IMG/VR virus record: IMGVR_UViG_3300032246_001091
Coordinates: 1-32,271 of that record
DNA from: a virus
Strand: one strand, 5' to 3'
Length of the DNA stretch: 32,271 nucleotides
In this document: positions 15,351 through 19,783 of the stretch, piece after piece
How positions within the stretch are numbered: the first letter of the stretch is position 1
Layout: every line of letters begins with the position of its first letter
Notes under the pieces: generated by a model
What the model was told of the DNA's origin: nothing
Database searches by the model: none
Seen by the model: the letters and a program-made list of their open reading frames with translations, nothing else
Made by a program: the position numbers and the translations under genes

Positions 15351-15380
15351 AGTGTAGATGCCTTCGGGGTCTACACTTTT
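15351..15380 (+). terminator. Hairpin plus T-run, terminator or 5' stabiliser
   Basis: Stem AGTGTAGA (15351-15358) / TCTACACT (15370-15377), with an inner CC-TTCG-GG tetraloop helix, is followed by TTTT. Probably it ends the permease transcript and also caps the hsp20 late transcript. Confidence 0.75.
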
Positions 15381-15410
15381 ATTAACTCGCTTATCAATAA
15401 GGAGAAACAC

Positions 15411-15878
15411 ATGACAAGCACAACTCTATCTTTATTCCCACAATGGACTTCACTCCATAAATCTTTGGATCCTTTCACAGTTGGTTTTGATGATGTATTA
15501 GACCAAATCCGTGATATCTCCGAAACAGTCGCCAAGAATGTACCTGGATATCCTCCATACAATATTAAACAAGTCAAAGACAACAAGTATGTCATTGAAA
15601 TGGCAGTTGCTGGTTTTGCCAAAACTGATATTGAAGTTACTTTAGAAGGTAACAAATTGGTAATTAAAGGCGCAGCTGTTGAGGCTGATGAGGACTCAAC
15701 CAACTTTATCTACAAAGGTATTGCCAACCGTAATTTCAATCGCACTTTTACTCTTGCCGATAAGGTAGAAATCAAAGATGCCGAAATTGCAAATGGTATG
15801 CTTAAAGTTTGGTTAGAAAATATGGTAAAAGTTCAAGATGCGGTAAAGAAAATTACTGTAAAATCGAAAGATGAGTAA
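15411..15878 (+). CDS. hsp20: Small heat shock protein, Hsp20 family
   Basis: This 155-residue protein has an N-terminal arm ('LSLFPQWTSLHKSLDPFTVGFDDVL') like IbpA/IbpB. An alpha-crystallin domain covers about 45-140 ('YNIKQVKDNKYVIEMAVAGF', 'LEGNKLVIKG', 'RNFNRTFTLADKVEI', 'NGMLKVWLE'). Hsp20 holdases bind unfolded proteins, and T4-like phages of cyanobacteria and other aquatic bacteria often carry one, perhaps to aid assembly. The domain is complete. GGAG precedes ATG 15411 and the gene follows a late promoter. Confidence 0.92.
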   Translation: MTSTTLSLFPQWTSLHKSLDPFTVGFDDVLDQIRDISETVAKNVPGYPPYNIKQVKDNKYVIEMAVAGFAKTDIEVTLEGNKLVIKGAAVEADEDSTNFIYKGIANRNFNRTFTLADKVEIKDAEIANGMLKVWLENMVKVQDAVKKITVKSKDE

Positions 15879-15936
15879 TTGGTGGCCTGTATCCGATGAG
15901 GAATGGGAACAATTGAATTACCCAAACGGTAAATAA
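15871..15936 (+). CDS. Tiny 21-residue reading frame
   Basis: ATG 15871 overlaps the end of hsp20 by 8 bases and encodes MSNWWPVSDEEWEQLNYPNG plus Lys, then TAA. Four tryptophan/tyrosine-rich positions and an immediate terminator suggest it could be a real late micro-gene coupled to hsp20. No clear ribosome site is seen, and there is no recognised function. Confidence 0.35.
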   Translation: MSNWWPVSDEEWEQLNYPNGK

Positions 15937-15939
15937 TAA

Positions 15940-15967
15940 AAAGAGGCCTTGACTGGCCTCTTTCTTT
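15940..15967 (+). terminator. Terminator containing a -35 box in its loop
   Basis: Stem AAAGAGGCC (15940-15948) / GGCCTCTTT (15955-15963), with the loop TTGACT, then CTTT. It ends the hsp20 transcript. The loop is also the -35 box of the next promoter. Confidence 0.88.
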
Positions 15968-15977
15968 GAGTTATAAT
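15949..15977 (+). promoter_or_regulatory. Sigma70-type promoter for the speD operon
   Basis: TTGACT (15949-15954), a 17-base spacer, perfect TATAAT (15972-15977). The -35 is exactly the loop of the hsp20 terminator. The expected start is 15984, the A of the next ATG. Confidence 0.82.
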
Positions 15978-15983
15978 TATATC

Positions 15984-16214
15984 ATGAAAAACTGGAACAA
16001 AACTAAACCAAGACCTGGTCATACTGGCGGTAAAGCCGTCCTTAAAAAGGTTCGTTCAAAAACGAATCAAGATGTCTATTATACCTATTCAAATTGGGCG
16101 ACCAATGAGATTGAAGGTATCACTTTTATTCCCGTGGTCAAAGATATACCCGATTCAAAGAAGAATCAGGTGGTATTTTATATGCGTAAAGATAATGTGG
16201 AGTATGTGAAATGA
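15984..16214 (+). CDS. Small basic protein, unknown
   Basis: This 76-residue protein starts MKNWNKTKPRPGHTGGKAVL and contains 'DVYYTYSNWATNEIEGITFIPVV' and 'NQVVFYMRKDNVEYVK'. I recognise no domain. ATG 15984 is preferred over TTG 15966, which lies upstream of the -10 box and could not be on this transcript. With the -10 ending 6 bases before ATG, the mRNA would be leaderless. It is the first gene of a four-gene operon ending with speD, overlapping the next by ATGA. Confidence 0.7.
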   Translation: MKNWNKTKPRPGHTGGKAVLKKVRSKTNQDVYYTYSNWATNEIEGITFIPVVKDIPDSKKNQVVFYMRKDNVEYVK

Positions 16215-16417
16215 GTAAATTAACAGAACATCAATTATTAACAAATTGCAAACGCCCATTTAATCCAAAAAATAAATGTGATATTGTTTTATTGAAACAA
16301 TTTTTATCAGAAACTAAGTGGGGCAGTCCTTGTCCTTTTCTTTTAGAAGAACCATATCTAACAATACCTGATATGATGAAAGACAAATATATTAAATTTC
16401 AATTGGGGATAAAATGA
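16211..16417 (+). CDS. Small protein, unknown
   Basis: This 68-residue protein starts MSKLTEHQLLTNCKRPFNPK and includes 'DIVLLKQFLSETKWGSPCPF', in which a short acidic/aromatic helix is followed by a WGSPCPF turn. No domain is recognised. It is coupled by ATGA overlaps to the gene before (16211-16214) and after (16414-16417), which supports it being translated. It is probably a conserved phage accessory protein. Confidence 0.65.
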   Translation: MSKLTEHQLLTNCKRPFNPKNKCDIVLLKQFLSETKWGSPCPFLLEEPYLTIPDMMKDKYIKFQLGIK

Positions 16418-16587
16418 TAGATTGGTTAATGTATTCTGGTTGTAATATTACCCTTAAATTAAATCCATTTCATTGGAGGATTTCTTTTAAATATCTTCAA
16501 ACAAACGAAGCATGGGAACAAGATGCTTTAGTTATAGAACTTTTACCAATTACTATTCGTGTTTGGTTTGATAATGGAGAGTGGTAA
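16414..16587 (+). CDS. Small Trp-rich protein, unknown
   Basis: This 57-residue protein starts MIDWLMYSGCNITLKLNPF and contains 'HWRISFKYLQTNEAWEQDAL' and ends 'IRVWFDNGEW'. Alternating hydrophobics suggest a small beta-rich fold. It fills the gap between its neighbours exactly, starting in an ATGA overlap and ending in a TAATG overlap with speD, which supports it as a real gene. No function is recognised. Confidence 0.65.
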   Translation: MIDWLMYSGCNITLKLNPFHWRISFKYLQTNEAWEQDALVIELLPITIRVWFDNGEW

Positions 16588-16943
16588 TGCAACCTTGGGG
16601 ACACCATCTAATTTTAGATGTAAAAGGTTGTCAACTTGACCGAGCTAAAGATCCAGAATATATCAAACATTTTGTCAAAGACTTGGTGAGATTGATTGAA
16701 ATGGTACCTTATGGCCAACCTCAAATGACCCATTTTGCGGCTGGTACCAATAAAGCCGGTTGGACTGTCATACAGTTAATTGAGACCTCCAACATCATAG
16801 GACACTTCCTAGATGTTTCGGGAGACCTATATCTTGATGTATTCAGTTGTAAAGATTTTGAGGCGGAGGTAGTCACCAAAGCGGTTTATGACTATTTCCG
16901 ACCAGAATCTATCCGCCGCCGGCGTATTTGGCGTTCGGCATAG
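16587..16943 (+). CDS. speD: S-adenosylmethionine decarboxylase-family protein
   Basis: This 118-residue pyruvoyl-enzyme-type protein has the family shape: 'WGHHLILDVKGC' start, 'QPQMTHFAAGTNKAGWTVIQLIETSNIIGHF', then 'YLDVFSCKDF'. Relative to Thermotoga AdoMetDC, Ser68, His73 and Cys88 keep the exact spacing (+5, +20) of catalytic Ser63, His68 and Cys83. The residue before the serine is Thr where bacterial enzymes have Glu, so self-cleavage would be at Thr-Ser. AdoMetDC makes decarboxylated SAM for spermidine. Some family members have changed to arginine or ornithine decarboxylation, so the substrate is not certain. ATG 16587 is preferred over GTG 16581. It is the last gene of the operon from 15949. 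Confidence 0.75.
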   Translation: MQPWGHHLILDVKGCQLDRAKDPEYIKHFVKDLVRLIEMVPYGQPQMTHFAAGTNKAGWTVIQLIETSNIIGHFLDVSGDLYLDVFSCKDFEAEVVTKAVYDYFRPESIRRRRIWRSA

Positions 16944-16944
16944 T

Positions 16945-16952
16945 TATAAATA
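16945..16952 (+). promoter_or_regulatory. T4-type late promoter TATAAATA
   Basis: An exact TATAAATA match directly after the speD stop gives a leader of about 57 bases to sprT at 17015. Within that leader, GGTC (16990-16993) and GACC (17009-17012) could pair around the AGGAG site (17003-17007), which may modulate translation. Confidence 0.72.
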
Positions 16953-17014
16953 GCCATGAGTGAGCAAGTACGGAGCGCTATAATTATTGGGTCAATTTAC
17001 TAAGGAGAGACCTA

Positions 17015-17566
17015 ATGAAGTTAAGTATAGTTGGTTGTCCCGATAAAGAACGCTTTAGACCTTTTGTCAAGCGGGCAGCGCTGTTTTACGCTCAGGAATT
17101 AATGTCTGAAAAAATGTTGGAAAACATCTTTGTGCGAATTAAGTTTACCAAAGATATACCTGCATACGGATATGCTTCGGTTGAAGATTATAATGATAGT
17201 GGTAAACCAAGAGAATTTGAAATTGAGTTACACTCTGGCATTGGTGGTCATGATATTCTCAAAACATTAGCCCATGAAATGGTTCATGTGAAACAATATG
17301 TTTACGGTGAAACCAATGAAAGATTAACTCGCTGGAAAGGCCAAAGAGTTGATTCTGATACGATTGATTATTGGGTTCAACCTTGGGAAATAGAAGCACA
17401 TGGATATGAGGCTGGTTTATTTACCAAATTTGCTATTAAAGAAAAACTTTGGGAAATATTTAAAGGTGTCACTAATCCAGATTCAGAAATTGAAATAGAA
17501 CCTTTGGGATGGAAAGAACATGACACACAAGGATACTTTGAACAAAACCTACGGGAACATTCCTAA
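17015..17566 (+). CDS. SprT-like zinc metallopeptidase
   Basis: This 183-residue protein has the zincin motif HEMVH (87-91) and a downstream 'WEIEAHGYE' (124-132) that can supply the third ligand. SprT-like domains usually have HExxH plus a later His/Cys/Glu; the wider arrangement fits phage SprT-like peptidases. The N-terminus (1-60) resembles the alpha/beta part of that fold. Targets are unknown; proposed roles include removing DNA-bound proteins, as for Spartan. It is driven by a late promoter. The 3' end overlaps a small gene in another frame (17520-17663). Confidence 0.75.
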   Translation: MKLSIVGCPDKERFRPFVKRAALFYAQELMSEKMLENIFVRIKFTKDIPAYGYASVEDYNDSGKPREFEIELHSGIGGHDILKTLAHEMVHVKQYVYGETNERLTRWKGQRVDSDTIDYWVQPWEIEAHGYEAGLFTKFAIKEKLWEIFKGVTNPDSEIEIEPLGWKEHDTQGYFEQNLREHS

Positions 17567-17663
17567 AGAAGTAGGTTTTGCCTTTGACATCATGGATTCT
17601 CTACCCACATTTCGTGGAATCAAATACTGGTATATTTTAACAAAAAGATACTTTACCCGTTGA
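17520..17663 (+). CDS. Small overlapping gene, unknown
   Basis: This 47-residue frame, MTHKDTLNKTYGNIPKEVGF then FDIMDSLPTFRGIKYWYILTK, starts at ATG 17520 (GGAAAG upstream) in the +1 frame relative to sprT and overlaps its end by 47 bases. The composition is protein-like (aromatic and basic C-terminus, no low complexity), and the frame ends exactly where the next -35 box begins: the TGA overlaps TTGACA. No function is recognised. Confidence 0.5.
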   Translation: MTHKDTLNKTYGNIPKEVGFAFDIMDSLPTFRGIKYWYILTKRYFTR

Positions 17664-17688
17664 CAAAAAAATAAAATAGTGTTATAGT
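17660..17688 (+). promoter_or_regulatory. Sigma70-type promoter
   Basis: TTGACA (17660-17665), a 17-base spacer, TATAGT (17683-17688). The expected start of about 17695-17696 is the A of ATG 17696. It is the likely promoter for the 41-codon gene and the tandem RNAs downstream. Confidence 0.8.
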
Positions 17689-17695
17689 ATTACAT

Positions 17696-17821
17696 ATGAA
17701 AGAAAAGGCAAATACATCTCCAACTCCTTCTTGGGGTAGAATGTTGACTAAAAAAGAATTATTAGATTTACTTGCCAGAATTGAAGCAAAAGGTAAGGCA
17801 AGAAAAGATAAAGAAAAGTAA
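17696..17821 (+). CDS. Small Lys-rich protein, possibly leaderless
   Basis: This 41-residue frame, MKEKANTSPTPSWGRMLTKK then ELLDLLARIEAKGKARKDKEK, has a Ser/Pro-Thr linker followed by an amphipathic, strongly basic helix. It begins exactly at the expected start point of the promoter 17660-17688, with no room for a ribosome binding site, so translation would be leaderless. The stop TAA is 3 bases before the first structured RNA. No function is recognised. Confidence 0.5.
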   Translation: MKEKANTSPTPSWGRMLTKKELLDLLARIEAKGKARKDKEK

Positions 17822-17824
17822 TAT

Positions 17825-17894
17825 GCGGCCGGGGTATAGAACCAGAGTAGGTGTCCAATCTACTCACTTAGTGCAAATCTAAGCCACCGCTCCA
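17825..17894 (+). ncRNA. Glycine-tRNA-like RNA, element 1
   Basis: A 70-base tRNA-like fold. The acceptor arms 17825-17831 and 17884-17890 pair at 5 of 7 positions (1-4 and 7; C-A and C-C mismatches at 5 and 6). The anticodon stem 17845-17851/17859-17865 has a 7-base loop reading TCC at anticodon positions (17854-17856). The T-arm stem is CTTAG/CTAAG with loop TGCAAAT. Discriminator T and encoded CCA (17891-17894) follow. G1:C72, C2:G71, G3:C70, C35, C36 and U73 are the known bacterial glycine identity set. The D-arm is shortened, position 33 is G not U, and T55 is G. It is either a degenerate tRNA-Gly(TCC) or a non-canonical glycine-accepting RNA. Confidence 0.5.
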
Positions 17895-17901
17895 GTTTTA
17901 T

Positions 17902-17968
17902 GCGGAGTGTAATAGTACGATTTAAGACACCCTCTTAAATTATCTGAGCATAGCAGAACTCCGCTCCA
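17902..17968 (+). ncRNA. Glycine-tRNA-like RNA, element 2
   Basis: A 67-base tRNA-like fold, 7 bases after element 1. The acceptor GCGGAGT (17902-17908) / ACTCCGC (17958-17964) is perfect. A mini D-arm GTA-ATAG-TAC follows. The stem ATTTAAG/CTTAAAT (17920-17926, 17934-17940) is perfect with loop ACACCCT, reading ACC at anticodon positions. The T-arm TCTG/CAGA has only 4 pairs and a non-canonical loop AGCATAG. Discriminator T and encoded CCA (17965-17968) follow, then a T7 run. Position 33 is C, and G18G19 and the TTC of the T-loop are missing. The glycine identity positions are again present. The intact stems argue against simple decay, but function is unproven. Confidence 0.45.
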
Positions 17969-18066
17969 TCAATTTTTTTGATTAAGCTCATTAAAATATA
18001 TCATAAAGTAAATAACACAATTTTATTGATTTGAGTAATATATAAGTTTTTAACTATGGAGTAAAT

Positions 18067-18534
18067 ATGTCTATTACAATTAAAAACCTTGAGAGTGCAT
18101 TGGCTGGCGAATCAATGGCTCACATCAAATATCGTTATTTTGCCAAAATGGCTCGTGATGAAGGCTTTGAAAGTATTGCAAAGCATTTTGAACATACAGC
18201 AGACCAAGAAATTCTCCATGCATGGGGACACCTTGAGTTATTAATTGGTAAACCATCTACTAAAGAATGTTTAGAAAAAGCCATTGAGGGTGAAACATAC
18301 GAGTTCACTACGATGTATCCAAAAATGCAATCAGATGCAGCCTTAGAAGGCAATCAAGAAGCAGAACGTGAAGCTGCACATCAAATTGCTGAGTCACAAA
18401 CTCATGCAGAAGAATTTAGAGCAATTCTTGCAAAAGCAGAAAAACGATTTACAGCTTTAAAGAAAGTTGAAGAACGCCACGCAAATGCTTATCAATTAAA
18501 ATTAGATGAACTCTTACAAGTGGAGCCAAGATAA
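18067..18534 (+). CDS. Rubrerythrin-type diiron protein, no rubredoxin domain
   Basis: This 155-residue ferritin-like four-helix protein shows 'ALAGESMAHIKYRYFAKMA' (Glu15), 'FEHTADQEILHAWGHLELL' (E48-x-x-H51), and 'EGETYEFTTMYPKM' (Glu76/Glu79). Rubrerythrins reduce hydrogen peroxide. In the last helix the usual ExxH reads E-S-Q-T-H (109-113), so the glutamate is one residue further away than expected. The protein contains no CxxC and ends without the rubredoxin domain normally fused to it. That domain is encoded by the next gene, sharing one base (TAATG). GGAG precedes ATG 18067. Confidence 0.85.
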   Translation: MSITIKNLESALAGESMAHIKYRYFAKMARDEGFESIAKHFEHTADQEILHAWGHLELLIGKPSTKECLEKAIEGETYEFTTMYPKMQSDAALEGNQEAEREAAHQIAESQTHAEEFRAILAKAEKRFTALKKVEERHANAYQLKLDELLQVEPR

Positions 18535-18689
18535 TGACAGCGGAAATTTTACATAAGTGTATTGTATGTGGTCATGTTCATGATGAAACTGTTGAAGGTA
18601 AATGGGAAACTTTACCCGATGACTTTGAATGTCCTGATTGTGGTGTTGGTAAAGAAGATTACATTTCGGAACTCTGGCATCAGGTTTGA
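18534..18689 (+). CDS. Rubredoxin
   Basis: This 51-residue protein has two CxxCG knuckles, C9-IV-C12-GH and C33-PD-C36-GVGKEDY, with the aromatic/acidic linker 'ETLPDDFE' typical of rubredoxin. The four cysteines hold one iron atom for one-electron transfer. It starts on the last base of the rubrerythrin stop (TAATG), so electron donor and peroxidase are translationally coupled. This reconstructs a rubrerythrin in two chains. Confidence 0.88.
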   Translation: MTAEILHKCIVCGHVHDETVEGKWETLPDDFECPDCGVGKEDYISELWHQV

Positions 18690-18699
18690 TATATACAGA

Positions 18700-18777
18700 A
18701 GCGGGGTAGCTCAGTCCGGTGGAGCGCTGGACTCATAATCCAGAGGCCGTGCGGTTCGAATCCCACCCCCGCAACCA
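18700..18777 (+). tRNA. tRNA-Met (CAT)
   Basis: The acceptor GCGGGG/CCCCGC, T8-A9, D-stem GCTC/GAGC, anticodon stem CTGGA/TCCAG with loop CTCATAA (CAT at 18734-18736), T-loop TTCGAAT and encoded CCA are present. Taking T8-A9 as reference, position 1 is A18700 opposite A at position 72, a mismatch at the 1-72 pair. The T-stem pairs only if one C is bulged out (GTG-C-GG with CCCAC). CAT could also be a tRNA-Ile2 needing lysidine, but the arms look more like elongator Met. The start could be called at 18701. Confidence 0.9.
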
Positions 18778-18790
18778 TTAAGGAGATATT

Positions 18791-18931
18791 ATGAGTGAGA
18801 TTAAAATTAATAGTAAAAAAATGCCTAATATACCTACTGCCAAACCTAAAGGTGTGGCAAAGCCAATTCAGGCAAAAACTCCAATTAAAGCAAAAATGAA
18901 TGTTATGCGGAAGGCTGGGAGAGGAAGATGA
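18791..18931 (+). CDS. Small basic protein, unknown
   Basis: This 46-residue protein starts MSEIKINSKKMPNIPTAKPK and continues with KGVAKPIQAKTPIKAKMNVM and an Arg-rich end RKAGRGR. It is highly basic and Pro/Lys-repetitive, so probably disordered and nucleic-acid or membrane-surface binding. A perfect AGGAG (18780-18784) stands before the ATG. Its stop overlaps the next start (ATGA). No function is recognised. Confidence 0.6.
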   Translation: MSEIKINSKKMPNIPTAKPKGVAKPIQAKTPIKAKMNVMRKAGRGR

Positions 18932-19062
18932 TTGAAAAAGAAGTAGAAGAATTGGATCCTGTTAAAGAACAGGATTCAAAAAATGAAGATGATGAGTTCA
19001 AGCGCATAGAGCGAGAACAACAAAAAAAATATAAAGAACCTAGTGTTGTTATTTGGCCATAG
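18928..19062 (+). CDS. Small acidic protein, unknown
   Basis: This 44-residue protein starts MIEKEVEELDPVKEQDSKNE and is followed by an acidic and basic helix ('DDEFKRIEREQQKKYKE') ending PSVVIWP. It is charge-rich, probably helical, and complementary in charge to the upstream basic product, with which it is translationally coupled. It converges with the minus-strand operon, ending 3 bases before it. Confidence 0.55.
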   Translation: MIEKEVEELDPVKEQDSKNEDDEFKRIEREQQKKYKEPSVVIWP

Positions 19063-19080
19063 ATTTTAAAATTTGGCCAA
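19053..19080. terminator. Inverted repeat between converging operons
   Basis: TTGGCCA (19053-19059) and TGGCCAA (19074-19080) can pair around a loop containing the self-complementary ATTTTAAAAT. It sits where the plus and minus transcripts converge and overlaps both last genes, so it may act as a weak two-way terminator. There is no clean T-run. Confidence 0.35.
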
Positions 19081-19152
19081 ACATTCCAAACCGGTCAATA
19101 TTAGAGAACCCATTAAAACAAATGAAAATATAATAATTGGTAATTTATTCAT
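19066..19152 (-). CDS. 28-residue single-span membrane peptide
   Basis: On the minus strand, MNKLPIIIFSFVLMGSLILT then GLECLAKF. Residues 4-21 form one hydrophobic span. GAGG 7 bases upstream of the ATG supports translation. It is the last gene of the minus-strand operon. No homologue is recognised by eye; small-holin-like or membrane-modulating roles are guesses from size and hydrophobicity. Confidence 0.5.
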   Translation of the reverse strand: MNKLPIIIFSFVLMGSLILTGLECLAKF

Positions 19153-19167
19153 AATAACCTCAGTTAG

Positions 19168-19254
19168 TTAACGTGTGAATGCTCCTGATTCTACTATCAT
19201 CAGAACTAAACACAAAATTAAAACTCCAATAAAAATTAATGGTTGCTCTCTCAT
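19168..19254 (-). CDS. 28-residue single-span membrane peptide
   Basis: On the minus strand, MREQPLIFIGVLILCLVLMI then VESGAFTR. Residues 5-21 form one hydrophobic span. The ATG overlaps the stop of the 146-residue gene (ATGA), so the two are translationally coupled. No function is recognised; it is paired with a second peptide of the same length immediately downstream. Confidence 0.5.
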   Translation of the reverse strand: MREQPLIFIGVLILCLVLMIVESGAFTR

Positions 19255-19691
19255 TTATACAACTTAAAAAAATACGTTACTAGAGCAGCTGCTGTCATAC
19301 ACCACCAAAATACTTGAACTTGTTTTTGACGGTCAACATCCATTAATTTTTCTTCTTCAGAACGCTCTTTTTCCATCTTTGATTTTAGAGCTTCAATTTC
19401 ACCCCAAGCATTCTTACCGTATTTAGAAATTGCTTGTTTTTTAATGTTTTCTATTTCTTTTTCGTGAGCTTTATCCCTCTCATATTTTTCAAAAGCTCTG
19501 AATTCAGCCATCGACTGCATATATTCTTGCCGAGCTTTGGCTTGCAATCTTTGGACGTGTTGTTGTTGAACGGCTCTTTCCATATCCGCTTGTTGGTCGG
19601 ACACCACACCACCTAATTGTTTACCCACATTTTGAGCACCTTTTAATGTACTCACGGCACCTTGAGCGCCAGTAATAATTGGATCAGCCAT
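19251..19691 (-). CDS. Coiled-coil protein with C-terminal membrane segment
   Basis: This 146-residue protein opens with 'MADPIITGAQGAVSTLKGAQNVGKQLGG'-like small-residue helices, then a long charged coiled coil (about 30-120), then a hydrophobic tail ending 'CMTAAALVTYFFKLYK' (about 128-146). The pattern (MADPI start, amphipathic head, 'KYGKNAWGEIEALKSKMEKER' coil) recalls a hypothetical family common in marine T4-like phages. A TATAAATA lies on the minus strand at 19769-19762, so expression is probably late. It may be a virion-associated or membrane protein; the function is not known. Confidence 0.6.
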   Translation of the reverse strand: MADPIITGAQGAVSTLKGAQNVGKQLGGVVSDQQADMERAVQQQHVQRLQAKARQEYMQSMAEFRAFEKYERDKAHEKEIENIKKQAISKYGKNAWGEIEALKSKMEKERSEEEKLMDVDRQKQVQVFWWCMTAAALVTYFFKLYK

Positions 19692-19711
19692 TTAATTATA
19701 CCATTAATTTG

Positions 19712-19740
19712 TTGACAGGAGGGACAAAAAATAGTATAAT
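19712..19740 (+). promoter_or_regulatory. Consensus sigma70 promoter of the replication operon
   Basis: Perfect TTGACA (19712-19717), a 17-base spacer, perfect TATAAT (19735-19740). It drives the operon from 19784 (Sm-like, gp43, uvsX, gp41 and others). It is the strongest-looking host-type promoter in the window. Confidence 0.92.
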
Positions 19741-19761
19741 TGTAATTCAAATCATCATATG

Positions 19762-19769
19762 TATTTATA
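19762..19769 (-). promoter_or_regulatory. Minus-strand late promoter TATAAATA
   Basis: Plus-strand TATTTATA is an exact TATAAATA on the minus strand, about 70 bases upstream of the ATG at 19691. A late transcript from it would run across the early promoter at 19712-19740 in the opposite direction. Confidence 0.65.
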
Positions 19770-19783
19770 ATAGAAAGGTAATT

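Noticed and set aside
17567-17659. Intergenic gap after sprT read as non-coding
   Set aside because: A protein-like 47-codon frame beginning inside sprT covers the gap, so it is listed as a small gene.
19679-19783. Upstream extension of the Sm-like gene at 19784
   Set aside because: The extension would begin before the promoter at 19712-19740, so it cannot be on that transcript. ATG 19784 has a proper ribosome site.
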